A stretch of 64,000 nt of DNA from contig NZ_JAGKJJ010000001.1 in assembly GCF_020329505.1 (NCBI RefSeq), forward strand, positions 1 to 64,000. The letters run 5' to 3'. Shown here one piece after another: positions 26,495 through 35,916 of the stretch (its first letter is position 1; every line of letters starts with the position of its first letter). Below the pieces are notes generated by a model. The model was not told the origin of the DNA and did not search any database. It saw only the letters and a program-made list of their open reading frames with translations. The translations under genes were made by a program, and so were the position numbers. Source of the stretch: Bradyrhizobium semiaridum. GTDB lineage: Bacteria > Pseudomonadota > Alphaproteobacteria > Rhizobiales > Xanthobacteraceae.

Positions 26495-28765
26495 ATGGAC
26501 TCCCGGTCTACGGCACGACCTTCGCGCGATCTCTCAAGCGGGGCCTCCCACATGGAAGACAATTCGAGCGGGCGACTTGCGATTCACGTGGAGCATGGCG
26601 GCCATGCGATTCTGGCGCGACCTGTGCTTCAAACCTTCACAAATACGCCACGTGAACTTCCCTCATCCAACCTTCGGCGCGCGCAGGATCTGCATCAGCA
26701 GGGCGTCGCGCATGCACGACAGGATCGCTGGCGCCAGGCGCTGCGCGCATTCAACGAGGCGGCGCGGCTGGCGCCCGAGCAAGCCGGTTTCAACTACTGC
26801 AAGGGCGTCGCGCTGTGCCGCTTCGATCGCTTCGACGATGCGCGCGAGGCATTCATGGCCGAACTCAGGGTGACACCCAGTCACGCCCCGGCACTCGCCG
26901 AAATCGGCACCTGCCTGGCGCGCACCGGACGCACGCGCGACGGCATCCCCTATCTGCAGGAGGGCCTGCGGCTGATGCCGAACATGCCGCTCGCGCAATA
27001 CAGCCTCGGCCTCGCGTTCCTCACGGAAAGCCGGCGCGGCGAGGCGATCGAGGCGCTCGACAAGGCGATCGCGCTCGATGCCGGTTACGTCGAGGCCTAT
27101 CGCACCCGCGGCCTCGCCCATGTGATGGACGGCAAGTTCGACAAGGCGGTCGACGATCTTCGCGCGGCTTCGACGCTCGACAGCCAGAACTACAAGGCGA
27201 TCCTCGAACTCGGCATGAACTTCGGAGCCGCCGCACGCGAACAGCAGGCGGGACGGTTGTTCGAGCTTGCCGCCGACGGCGCGCCGAATGTCGCCTTGCC
27301 GCAGTACCTGTTCGGCCACTTCCTGATCAACCATCGCCAGTTCGAGCGCGGGCTCGGCTACATCGACCGCGCGCTCGACATCGATCCGCTGCGCGCCGAA
27401 CATCATGTGGCCAAGGGTTTTGGCGTGCTCGGGCAGGGCCGGGTCGAGGAAGCCGTCGCCGCCTATCGGCGCGCCGGCGAGCTCGATCCTGCAAACGCGG
27501 CGGTCGCCGGCACCCTGCTGTTCGCGCTCCAGCACAAGCCCGGCGTCACCCGTGAGGAGTTGTTGCGCGAGCACAAGCGCTGGGCGGCGCTTTATCGCCC
27601 GCAGGCGCCGATGGATCGTCTCGCCTTTCCGAACTCGCCGGACTCGATGCGAAAGCCGCGGCTTGGGCTGGTGTCGGCCGACCTGCATCGCCATGCCGTG
27701 TCGTTCCTGGTGTTGCGCGCGTTCGAAGCGCTGGCGGCGCTCGGCTACGAGATCTGCTGCTACAAGACCGACAGCAAGCGGATGGATGATGATTTCAGCG
27801 AGCGCTACAAGGAAATCTCTGTCTCGTGGCGCGATGTGTCCGGAATGGATGAGGCGACGCTGGGCCAGCAGATCCGCGACGATCGCATCGATGTGCTGTT
27901 CGATCTCGCCGGCCACACCGCCGGCAGCCGTCTCTCCTTGTTCGCCGCGCGTGCGGCGCCGATCCAGCTCGGCTGGGCCGGCTATGTCGGAACCGTCGGG
28001 CTCGATACCTATGACGGCCTGATCGCCGATCCCGTGGAAATTCCGCCGGAGCATGACGCGACCTATGTCGAGCGGCCGATCCGCTTGCCGGACTGCTACG
28101 TCTGCTACCACCCGCCCGAGACGGCCCCCGATGTAGCGCCATTGCCAAGCTTGAGTGGCGGCCGCTTCACCTTCGGCTGCTTCAATCGTCCCGCCAAGCT
28201 CAACAGCGAAGTCGGCAGGGCCTGGGCGCGCATTCTCGAGCAGGTGCCAGACTCGCGTATCCTGATGGTCTATGGCGGTCTCGGTGAGACGAGCACGCGC
28301 GAGGCCATCTACCGCGTGCTGGGCGAGGGCGGGGTGCCGCCCGAGCGCGTCGAACTGGTGGGCGAGGCCGAGCAGCCGAAGTTGCTGCAGGCCTATGGCG
28401 AGGTTGATCTCGCGCTCGACCCGTTCCCTTATTCGGCAGGCGTGACCACGCTCGAAGCGATGTGGATGGGTGTTCCGACGGTGACCTTCGTCGGGGATAC
28501 CTTTGCCGGCCGCCACTCGGCCGCCCATTTGACCGCGGCGGGGCTCGGCAACTTCTGTGCCCACAGCATCGACGACTATGTCGCGAAGGCGGTCGGCTGG
28601 ACGCGGCGGCGCGAAGAACTCGACGAGTTGCGTCGTGGCCTGCGTGACCGCGTCGCCGCCTCGCCGTTATGCGACGCACCGCGCTTCGCCGGCAACCTGT
28701 CGCGCGAATTGATGCGGCTGTGGACTGATTGGTGCGCGGCGCGCATCGCACGCGATGCGGCGTAG
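26495..28765 (+). CDS. TPR/GT41 SPINDLY-type glycosyltransferase (OGT-like)
   Basis: A cytoplasmic protein of 756 residues. Tetratricopeptide repeats occupy about residues 65-370. A GT41 (O-GlcNAc transferase/SPINDLY) catalytic region fills the C-terminal half, with RLGLVSADLHRHAVSFLV, DVLFDLAGHTAGSRL, APIQLGWAGYVGTVGLDTYD, FGCFNRPAKLN, DLALDPFPYSAGVTTLEAMW and GVPTVTFVGDTFAGR. The catalytic-site His of SADLHRHAV and the DLAGHT motif are present. Such enzymes transfer a sugar from a nucleotide-sugar to Ser/Thr (OGT, SPY) or Asn (HMW1C). The N-terminal start is uncertain: ATG 26495 has no clear ribosome site and 26552 is an alternative. It lies between surface-protein genes and a second TPR glycosyltransferase, so protein O- or N-glycosylation of a secreted adhesin is plausible. 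Confidence 0.88.
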   Translation: MDSRSTARPSRDLSSGASHMEDNSSGRLAIHVEHGGHAILARPVLQTFTNTPRELPSSNLRRAQDLHQQGVAHARQDRWRQALRAFNEAARLAPEQAGFNYCKGVALCRFDRFDDAREAFMAELRVTPSHAPALAEIGTCLARTGRTRDGIPYLQEGLRLMPNMPLAQYSLGLAFLTESRRGEAIEALDKAIALDAGYVEAYRTRGLAHVMDGKFDKAVDDLRAASTLDSQNYKAILELGMNFGAAAREQQAGRLFELAADGAPNVALPQYLFGHFLINHRQFERGLGYIDRALDIDPLRAEHHVAKGFGVLGQGRVEEAVAAYRRAGELDPANAAVAGTLLFALQHKPGVTREELLREHKRWAALYRPQAPMDRLAFPNSPDSMRKPRLGLVSADLHRHAVSFLVLRAFEALAALGYEICCYKTDSKRMDDDFSERYKEISVSWRDVSGMDEATLGQQIRDDRIDVLFDLAGHTAGSRLSLFAARAAPIQLGWAGYVGTVGLDTYDGLIADPVEIPPEHDATYVERPIRLPDCYVCYHPPETAPDVAPLPSLSGGRFTFGCFNRPAKLNSEVGRAWARILEQVPDSRILMVYGGLGETSTREAIYRVLGEGGVPPERVELVGEAEQPKLLQAYGEVDLALDPFPYSAGVTTLEAMWMGVPTVTFVGDTFAGRHSAAHLTAAGLGNFCAHSIDDYVAKAVGWTRRREELDELRRGLRDRVAASPLCDAPRFAGNLSRELMRLWTDWCAARIARDAA

Positions 28766-28843
28766 CAGGGGATAAGTCCGACCAGCGCTGCGACAGCCGA
28801 ACGGCCAGGATCATGCGGACAAGCGAGGGATAGGACCGCACCG

Positions 28844-31297
28844 ATGTCAGAGGCAGCGATCAGCGAGGCGCAGGCGTTGCGCGCCGGCCTTTCCATGCTG
28901 AATCAGGCTCCGTCCGAACGACGCCTGGAGTTCATCCAGACCATCGCCAATCGTGCAGGGGCGCTGTTGCGCGAAGGGCAGCTCGACAGCGCCGAAGTGC
29001 TGCTCGAAACCATCGCGCAGGAACCTCTGGTGCGGCAGCGTCTGCTGCATCTGCGCGGCTTGATCGCGTTGCAGCGCGGGGAAGATGAGCAGGCGCTGGA
29101 CCTGCTCGACGAGGCAATCAGGCTGGATCCCGCAGACGGCGAGGCGCATGCCAATCTCGGTGCCCTCCTGCTCAAGGCGCGCCAGTATCCGCAAGCGCTC
29201 GCCGCCTATGCGGCCGCTTTGACACTGCAGCCGAGCAATGCCACGGCGCTGCTTGGCATCGCCCGTGCGTTGGTCGCCGTGCACTTGACGGATTTCGCCT
29301 GCGACGCCTTCAGCGAGATGCGGGCAGTCGCGCCGGAAGATATCAGGCCTGTGGTCGATTTTGCCTCTCTGCTGAATGACATCGACCGCAGCGATGAGGC
29401 GATGGCGTTACTGCGCGATGCGCTTGCGCGGCATCCGGAGCGCGCCGACCTGCACACCATGCTGGCCATCTGCTTGTTCGCGCGCGGCGACTGGCCGGCG
29501 GCGTGGGCGGAGTTCGAATGGCGCCTGAAGGAGCCGCAGCTCAGCAAGCATCTGCTGGCGACCGATTGTCCGCTGTGGAAGGGCGAAGATCTCGCCGGCA
29601 AGGCGATCCTGCTGCAATTCGAGCAAGGTTTCGGCGACACCCTGCAGTTCGTGCGCTACGCGCCGATGGTCAAGGCGCGTGGCGGCCGCGTGATCCTGCG
29701 CGCGCAAAGGGCCTTGCTGCCGTTGCTGCGAACCGTCGCCGGCGTCGATGACGTCCTTGATGCGGACGAGGACGCGCCGGCATTCGACGTGCACATCCCT
29801 CTGATGTCGCTACCATTCATCTTCGCAACGCAGAGCGATACAGTTCCGGCAACGGTTCCTTATGTCGCGGCTGATCCGGACCTGGTCCTGCGGTGGCACG
29901 AGCGGCTGGGAGCCTACTCAGGCTCATCCGTCGGCCTGGTTTGGCAAGGCAATCCGGCTCACGTCCATGACTCGCATCGTTCGCTGCCGTTCGATCGACT
30001 GCGGCCGTTGCTCGACTGCCCGAACGCACGCTTCGTCAGCCTGCAGGTCGGACCCGGACAAAACCAGCTGACTGAATTCGACGATGCCATCGTCGATGCC
30101 GGCGCGCAGATCGACCCCAGCTCCTTCGCCGACGCCGCCGCGATTGTCGCCAATCTCGATCTCGTGATCACGGTCGACAGCGCGATCGCGCATCTCGCCG
30201 GCGCGATGGGCAAGCCGGTCTGGATCCTGCTCGCCAAGGGCAGCGACTGGCGCTGGTCCAGGGGCTGCGACGATACGCCGTGGTATCCGCAGGCACGTCT
30301 GTTCCGGCAGATCAATTCGGGCGACTGGGGCGAGGTGATCGGACGGCTGTGCAAGGCGCTGTGGTCGTTCGTCGACGCTGCAGCGCCTCGGTCCGAGGAG
30401 CAGACCAACGATCCGGTTCTCGCATCGGCGTTGCGGATGGTGGCGCCGCGGCGCGTGCCGGATGATCCGGTGCTCTGCGACGCGCTGTTCGTCGAGGCTT
30501 GCCGACACCAGAGAGCTGGCAATCTCGATCGTGCAAGGAAGCTGTTTGAGCAAGTTCTCGTCTTCGATCCCCGGCACGTCAACACGTTGTGCAATCTCGC
30601 TGCGCTCGAGATCGATTCAGGCCAGGGCACGCTTGCGCTCAAGCGCTTGCGGATCGCCGCGGACCTTGCTCCCGGCCTCGTGCCGGTAAGGATCGGGCTA
30701 GCCGAGGCATTGATGGCGGCCGGCAGAACCGAACAGGCGTTCGCCGAGTACACCCGGGCAATTGCACTCGCACCGGAGAATGCCGACGTGCATGCGGCCT
30801 ACGCGATGGCATTGAGCAAGCTCGGCGATCACGGTCAGGCGGGCCTGGACGCGGGCATGAGGAACCGGCTCATTCGTGAGCACTACGGGAGGGCGCTGGA
30901 ACTCGCGCCACGCAGCGATGCGCTGCATTCCCAATATGCACTAGCTCTGTGTCAGCTCGGCGATCTCGATGACGCCATGAACCATTTCCTGGCGGCGACC
31001 AGGATCAATCAGCGGCAGTCGTCGGAATTCTATGAGGCGCTGGGCCGCACCTGCGCCGCGCGCGGCAATGCGCAGGGCGCGGAAATCAGCCTGAAACACG
31101 CGGTTGCGCTCGACCCCAAGCGCCTGTCCGCGCATTGCGCGCTTGGCGAGCTCTATCTCGTGCTCAATCGCGCCGACGATGCCGCGAGCAGCTTCCGCGG
31201 AGCGCTGATCATCGACGCGGAAAGTGCTGAGGCCGTGCGCGGAATGGAACGCGCACAAGCATCCAGCCGGATCGCGGTCATCAACGGTGTGTCGTGA
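28844..31297 (+). CDS. TPR - GT9-like glycosyltransferase - TPR protein
   Basis: A protein of 817 residues. N-terminal TPRs cover about residues 20-235. A domain resembling ADP-heptose-type transferases (GT9) follows at about 240-500, with LLQFEQGFGDTLQFVRYAP, VGLVWQGNP, SLPFDRLRPLL and VITVDSAIAHLAGAMGKPVW. A second set of TPRs covers about 540-800. No signal peptide is present, so it should act in the cytoplasm. It starts 79 nt after the GT41 gene and is likely co-transcribed. Proteins of this layout are common beside flagellin or adhesin modification genes. The GT9-like region may be catalytic or only structural; I cannot confirm donor-site residues. Confidence 0.78.
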   Translation: MSEAAISEAQALRAGLSMLNQAPSERRLEFIQTIANRAGALLREGQLDSAEVLLETIAQEPLVRQRLLHLRGLIALQRGEDEQALDLLDEAIRLDPADGEAHANLGALLLKARQYPQALAAYAAALTLQPSNATALLGIARALVAVHLTDFACDAFSEMRAVAPEDIRPVVDFASLLNDIDRSDEAMALLRDALARHPERADLHTMLAICLFARGDWPAAWAEFEWRLKEPQLSKHLLATDCPLWKGEDLAGKAILLQFEQGFGDTLQFVRYAPMVKARGGRVILRAQRALLPLLRTVAGVDDVLDADEDAPAFDVHIPLMSLPFIFATQSDTVPATVPYVAADPDLVLRWHERLGAYSGSSVGLVWQGNPAHVHDSHRSLPFDRLRPLLDCPNARFVSLQVGPGQNQLTEFDDAIVDAGAQIDPSSFADAAAIVANLDLVITVDSAIAHLAGAMGKPVWILLAKGSDWRWSRGCDDTPWYPQARLFRQINSGDWGEVIGRLCKALWSFVDAAAPRSEEQTNDPVLASALRMVAPRRVPDDPVLCDALFVEACRHQRAGNLDRARKLFEQVLVFDPRHVNTLCNLAALEIDSGQGTLALKRLRIAADLAPGLVPVRIGLAEALMAAGRTEQAFAEYTRAIALAPENADVHAAYAMALSKLGDHGQAGLDAGMRNRLIREHYGRALELAPRSDALHSQYALALCQLGDLDDAMNHFLAATRINQRQSSEFYEALGRTCAARGNAQGAEISLKHAVALDPKRLSAHCALGELYLVLNRADDAASSFRGALIIDAESAEAVRGMERAQASSRIAVINGVS

Positions 31298-31572
31298 CAT
31301 GCGCCTCGTTGTGAACCAGCGCAGTCACGCATGTGCGGAACATCGCGGTGCCGATCGAGCGGGCAGATATGTGCCCGCCGTCGATACGCGCCCGGCTTTG
31401 TCGCAACTTGCATGGGCCAGAATCGATCGAATGCGTGTCGCCGGTTGTAGCGAGGTGTGTCATCATGCAAGTGCTCGCTGTGGTTTCATTGCCATGTCAT
31501 TAACTGCGGCTAGAAGCGGCGCGACCGAATGGAAGCGTACCAGATGCTGCGGTTGGGGATCGGGTCCCTGCA

Positions 31573-32205
31573 ATGAGCGACACCACTCGAGCGGCGTTGC
31601 TCACGCTCCTCGTCGCAACTTACGACGATCTCAAACAGCGTCTGACGCGGCGGACTGGATCTGCCGATCTCGCCAACGAAGCCCTGCAGGATACGTTCCT
31701 GCGATTGAGCAATGCGGATGGCATCGGTCCCGTTCGCGATCTGCAGGCATATCTGTTTCGCGTCGCGATGAGCGCCATCAGCAACCGGCGCGTCGCGGAA
31801 CGGCGTCGCCGCACGGTGCGGGAGGTCGATCCGCTGTTCGATTTGCCGGACGAGGCACCCGGGCCGGACAGGATCATCGAGGCGCGGTCAGAGATCGACG
31901 CGCTCAAACGTTCGATCCAGGAACTGCCGGCCCGTCGTCGGGAGATATTCATGGCGATATGCGTTGACGAGACGCCGTTGCAGCATGTGGCGGAGCGCTT
32001 CGGCGTCAGCGTGCGTACGGTGCAGGTCGAACTCAAGCAGGCGCTGGCACACTGCGCGGTCTGTCTCGATCGCAACGCGCGGATGCGCGGCGACGCCTTG
32101 CGGCGCCGGAGCCCGTTCGGCCGGAGGGATCGTGCGCTGCGCGTGCCCTCGGTCGACGATAATACGGCGCTCGCGCGGCGATGGCCGCTGGGTGAGGGCA
32201 GGTGA
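31573..32205 (+). CDS. ECF-type RNA polymerase sigma factor (FecI-like)
   Basis: A protein of 210 residues. Region 2 is seen in LVATYDDLKQRLTRRTGS and NEALQDTFLRL..YLFRVAMSAISN. Region 4 is seen in IQELPARRREIFMAI and PLQHVAERFGVSVRTVQVELKQAL. The C-terminus beyond about residue 165 is basic and low complexity. FecI-type factors usually have an adjacent FecR-type anti-sigma gene; none is present on either side. It sits inside the T2SS island, which makes the PstS-like, exoprotein or gsp promoters plausible targets, but no promoter match to a known class was seen. A related but 1-nt-shorter spaced version of the TTGTCT/AGGTG element occurs near 31446-31458. Confidence 0.85.
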   Translation: MSDTTRAALLTLLVATYDDLKQRLTRRTGSADLANEALQDTFLRLSNADGIGPVRDLQAYLFRVAMSAISNRRVAERRRRTVREVDPLFDLPDEAPGPDRIIEARSEIDALKRSIQELPARRREIFMAICVDETPLQHVAERFGVSVRTVQVELKQALAHCAVCLDRNARMRGDALRRRSPFGRRDRALRVPSVDDNTALARRWPLGEGR

Positions 32206-32307
32206 CGTGCCATGGGAAGGTCAGCCTGCATCCTCAGATGCGCCGAGACGGTCACGCCTCGCGCCGCGCTTGACGCGCGCGGTTTTCACCGCTCGCATCG
32301 GACACGT

Positions 32308-32913
32308 TCAGATCAGGGGCGAAGCCGCGAGCATTCGCAAGGCGTAGTCGACCAGCCAGAGGGCAGGGCACAGGAAGGCGCCGAACGGAAGTGTGGCCGT
32401 GCTTACAATGGAACCGGTACGCAACCGAGCCAGCAGCACGGCGACCAGGGCGGCACAGCTCGCCAATGCGAAGCACAACGGCACCGCATCGAGCGGCAGC
32501 CACGCTCCCACGGCGGCCGCGAGCTTGACGTCGCCGAGGCCGATACCTTCGCGCTGCCGCAGCCACTGGTAGATTGCGCGCATCAGCCAGAGCGCGGTGC
32601 CGACCAGGATGGCGCCGCCGATAGCCGCCATCAGCGCGCTCCGGCGATCGAGCGGATCGAATGCCGCGGCGGCGACGAGCCCGGCCGCCAGAGCACCCCC
32701 GGTGACGAGGTCGGGAAGCAGCAAGCTGCGAGCGTCCACATCGGCGCCGGCAACCATGAGCGCGCCGAGAATGGTCGAGGCCAGCGCGTCGGGCCAAGGC
32801 AGCGTTGCCGCGGTCAGCAGCGCCACGGCCGCAAGGCCGCAGACGAATACCGTGCGGTTGGGAAGCAGAGTCCCGGCTGCTACATCCCCGTTGGCGTGGC
32901 CGTCGATCATCAT
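32308..32913 (-). CDS. Prepilin peptidase (type IV leader peptidase, A24 family), peptidase domain only
   Basis: A polytopic membrane protein of 201 residues from the ATG at 32913; an in-frame start further upstream at 33012 would overlap the divergent gspE gene. The two catalytic aspartates of the GxGD class are visible: one in GADVDARSLLLPD (about residue 58-60) and one in GIGLGDVKL (about 128). About five or six hydrophobic segments follow the usual layout. The N-terminal methyltransferase domain with its CxxC zinc motifs, present in E. coli-type PilD/GspO, is absent, as in CpaA-like peptidases. It should cleave the leaders of the pseudopilins GspH-K encoded next door. Confidence 0.85.
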   Translation of the reverse strand: MMIDGHANGDVAAGTLLPNRTVFVCGLAAVALLTAATLPWPDALASTILGALMVAGADVDARSLLLPDLVTGGALAAGLVAAAAFDPLDRRSALMAAIGGAILVGTALWLMRAIYQWLRQREGIGLGDVKLAAAVGAWLPLDAVPLCFALASCAALVAVLLARLRTGSIVSTATLPFGAFLCPALWLVDYALRMLAASPLI

Positions 32914-32978
32914 CGTCTCATGTCGCTTCGTGCGCCGGCGCAGAGCGGCGGTTGGCTCAGGCCCGATGGAGCTGTGCG

Positions 32979-34697
32979 ATGCTAGCGCCTGAAAGCAATG
33001 CGCCTGCGACACCAGCGGTGCCGCCGATCGATTTCATGACGTATCTTGCGGGCAGGGGAGCGTTACGCGAAGGCCAGAAGGAGGACAGCGTCGGCCGGGC
33101 CCGGACCGCCGACGGGCCGGCCGGTAGTGTCGACTGGGGCGCGATCACGAAGCTCACGCCCTCGGCGCTGGCCGACGAACTGGCCAGCTTCTATTGCTGC
33201 GATCGGGTCCGCCGCGACGACCTTGTAGATGGGCGGTTCGCCGGCGGTGAGATGTCGACGCGATTTCTGCGGGAGGAGCGTCTCTTCCCTTACGAGGGCG
33301 CCGGCGGGACCCTGCGAGTTGCGGTCGCCGCCCCCGTCGATGATGAGACGTTGCGGGCGGTTGCGCTTGCGCTGCGCCGATCGATCGCGCTTGCGGTGGC
33401 GACGGCCGACGACCTGGAGGCCGCGCTTTCGCTGCGTCTGGAGCCTGACCGGGCGAATGACGCCGCGCCGCAGGCCAGTGCGGCTGCGGGTGAGGACGAT
33501 CTCGATAATCTGCGCGACCTCGCACGCGGTGCACCGGTGGTACGGGCGCTCGACGATCTGCTGCGTCTCGCTGTCGAGCAGCGCGCGACCGATCTGCACA
33601 TCGAGCCGGCCGGAAACGCGCTGCAGGTTCGGCTGCGCGTCGATGGCATGCTCAAGAACGTGCCGGCACCGCCGATCAGCATGGCCAAGGGCATCCTGTC
33701 GCGCCTCAAGATCATGGCGGGCCTCAACATCACCGAGCGCCGCCTGGCGCAGGACGGTCGGGCGCACATCGTGGTCGGCGGCAGCGAGATCGATCTGCGC
33801 GTCGCGACCATGCCGACGATGTACGGCGAGTGCGCCGTCATCCGCCTGTTGCGCAAGGGGGCCGGCCTGGTGACGCTTGACCAGATCGGTCTCAGCACGC
33901 ACGACGAGGCGGTGTTGCGCAAGGCGTTGCTGGCGCCCTACGGCATGGTCATCGTCACCGGGCCGACGGGATCCGGCAAGACCACCACGCTTGCGGCGTC
34001 ACTCGCTGTCATCAACGAGCCCACCCGCAAGATCCTGACCATCGAGGATCCGGTCGAGTATCAGATTCCGGGCATCACCCAGACCCAGGTGCATCCCGGC
34101 ATCGGGCTGACATTCGCGTCGGCGCTCCGCTCGTTCATGCGGCTCGATCCCGATGTCATCATGGTCGGCGAGATGCGCGATTCAGAGACGGCTCATATCG
34201 GCGTCCACGCCGCGCTGACGGGCCATCTGGTGCTGACGACGCTGCACACCAATACCGCGGCGGGTGCCATCACCCGCATGATCGACATGGGGATCGAGAG
34301 CTTCCTGCTGGCATCCAGCGCGCGCGTGATCGTGGCGCAGCGGCTGGTGCGGATCCTGTGCGACCATTGCAAGGAAAGCTACGCGTTGTCGGCGGCCGAT
34401 ATCGCCGCGGACGAGCGCTACACCGCGCTCGGCATCGAGGCGGGCGAGGTGGTCTGCCGGCCCAAGGGGTGCGACTGGTGCGGCTCGACCGGCTTCCGCG
34501 GACGCAAGGGCGTGTTCGAGATCATGGAGATCGGCCCTGCGCTGCGACGCTCGATCGGCCCGAAAACCGACGCCTCCGACCTTGAGGCTGCGGCGCGGCG
34601 CGCGGGCATGACCTCCATGACCGAGGACGGTGTCGGGAAACTGCGTGCCGGGCAGACCACGCTTGACGAAATCTTCCGCCTGACCATGAGCCTATAG
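32979..34697 (+). CDS. gspE: GspE, T2SS cytoplasmic ATPase
   Basis: The secretion ATPase that powers pseudopilus assembly, 572 residues. Start 32979 has GGAG 7 nt upstream. An N-terminal domain contacting GspL (about 45-160) is followed by the catalytic part: DLHIEPAGNALQVRLRVDG, Walker A GPTGSGKTTT (about 328), the Asp box ILTIEDPVEYQIPGITQTQV, Walker B DPDVIMVGEMRDSETA, and the His box GHLVLTTLHTNTA. The C-terminal zinc motif CDHCKESYAL ... CKGCDWCGSTGF-type tetracysteine is present (CDHC and CDWC). It begins the run gspE-F-H-I-J-K-L-M, with 7 nt to gspF. Confidence 0.97.
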   Translation: MLAPESNAPATPAVPPIDFMTYLAGRGALREGQKEDSVGRARTADGPAGSVDWGAITKLTPSALADELASFYCCDRVRRDDLVDGRFAGGEMSTRFLREERLFPYEGAGGTLRVAVAAPVDDETLRAVALALRRSIALAVATADDLEAALSLRLEPDRANDAAPQASAAAGEDDLDNLRDLARGAPVVRALDDLLRLAVEQRATDLHIEPAGNALQVRLRVDGMLKNVPAPPISMAKGILSRLKIMAGLNITERRLAQDGRAHIVVGGSEIDLRVATMPTMYGECAVIRLLRKGAGLVTLDQIGLSTHDEAVLRKALLAPYGMVIVTGPTGSGKTTTLAASLAVINEPTRKILTIEDPVEYQIPGITQTQVHPGIGLTFASALRSFMRLDPDVIMVGEMRDSETAHIGVHAALTGHLVLTTLHTNTAAGAITRMIDMGIESFLLASSARVIVAQRLVRILCDHCKESYALSAADIAADERYTALGIEAGEVVCRPKGCDWCGSTGFRGRKGVFEIMEIGPALRRSIGPKTDASDLEAAARRAGMTSMTEDGVGKLRAGQTTLDEIFRLTMSL

Positions 34698-34704
34698 GGC
34701 AATC

Positions 34705-35910
34705 ATGCCGCACTACCGCTATCGCGCGTTGACCAAGGCCGGGGAGATCATCCTCGGTGACGTCGACGCGCCGACGCGCGAGGAGGTGCTGCGGCGGATC
34801 GAGTATCTCGGCCACCTGCCGGTCGAGGCCGAGATTGCAGGCCGCAAGGCGCTGCAAGGGGCTATCTCAAGTGGGGCCCTGCCCCGACAGCGCGAACTGA
34901 CGACGTTCCTGCGCCTGCTGGCGCTGCTGCTCCGCTCCGGATTGACACTGGAGGCGGCGCTGCAGACGCTGGAGGAGGACACCAACAAGGCGGTGTCCCG
35001 CTTTGCCGGCGGGTTGCGCTCGGCGGTCTCGGGCGGCGACGGCTTCGCCGAGGCGCTGGACCGCCACAACCACATCATCGAGCCGATCTACATCGCGATG
35101 GTGCGCGCCGGAGAAGCCTCCGGCAAGCTGGAAGTGGTGTTGCGGGCAATCGTCGAGGACCGGACGCGGCGCGAGCAGCTGTCGCAGCGGATCTCGGCCG
35201 CGATCCGCTATCCCATGTTCCTGGTCGGATCGGCGCTGGTCATTCTGTTCTTCTTTCTGCTCTACGTGGTGCCGCAGTTCGAGTCCGTGTTCACCGAGCT
35301 GCGCGGAAAACTCAATTCGGGTGCCGCCTTCGCGCTCTCGATGTCGACCTGGCTGCGCGCCAATCTCGAAACCTTTTTGGGGAGCTGCGGAGCGGTGTTG
35401 CTGCTCGGCTGGCTGATCCTGCGCCAGCCGGCGGCGCGGGCCTGGCTGATGAGCGTGCTCAGCGCCATCCCCGGCGTGTCCGGGCCGATGCACGACCGCC
35501 GCACCGCGCGCTTCATCGGCACACTGGGCCTCCTGGTCGAGAACGGCGTCGCGTTGCCGACCGCGCTGAAGATCCTGCGCGATATCATGACCGAGCCGCG
35601 CTACGCGGCAGCAGTCGAGCAGGTGCACGAGCAGGTGCGCAACGGCCGGCGTTTCATCGAGGCGCTGGCCGAGAGCGACCTGGTGCCGCCGCTTGCGGTT
35701 CGCATGCTCAGGGTCGGCGACGAGACCGGCGACCTGTCGGCGATCGCGCAGCATGCGGCGGAGCTCTACGAGCAGCGGCTCGCCATCGGGCTCGACCGGC
35801 TGATGGGGGCGATCGGGCCGATCACCATCATCGTCGTCAGCATCGGCATCGGGACGCTGATCGTGTCGATCATGAGCGCGCTTCTCAGCATCACCGAGCT
35901 CGCGATGTAG
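34705..35910 (+). CDS. gspF: GspF, T2SS inner-membrane platform protein
   Basis: A protein of 401 residues with the usual two GspF/PilC repeats. The opening MPHYRYRALTKAGEII and LTTFLRLLALLLRSGLTLEAAL are typical. Three hydrophobic segments appear near residues 170-190 (YPMFLVGSALVILFFFLLYV), 220-240 and 365-395. The second repeat holds FIGTLGLLVENGVALPTALKIL and ALAESDLVPPLAVRMLRVGDETG. The protein is the core membrane partner of GspE. It starts 7 nt after gspE and ends 6 nt before gspH. Confidence 0.97.
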   Translation: MPHYRYRALTKAGEIILGDVDAPTREEVLRRIEYLGHLPVEAEIAGRKALQGAISSGALPRQRELTTFLRLLALLLRSGLTLEAALQTLEEDTNKAVSRFAGGLRSAVSGGDGFAEALDRHNHIIEPIYIAMVRAGEASGKLEVVLRAIVEDRTRREQLSQRISAAIRYPMFLVGSALVILFFFLLYVVPQFESVFTELRGKLNSGAAFALSMSTWLRANLETFLGSCGAVLLLGWLILRQPAARAWLMSVLSAIPGVSGPMHDRRTARFIGTLGLLVENGVALPTALKILRDIMTEPRYAAAVEQVHEQVRNGRRFIEALAESDLVPPLAVRMLRVGDETGDLSAIAQHAAELYEQRLAIGLDRLMGAIGPITIIVVSIGIGTLIVSIMSALLSITELAM

Positions 35911-35916
35911 GGACCG

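Noticed and set aside
31446..31458. Possible fourth TTGTCT/AGGTG element upstream of the sigma factor gene
   Set aside because: It reads TTGTAGCGAGGTG: the spacing is one base short and the first block is altered, so a chance match is likely.
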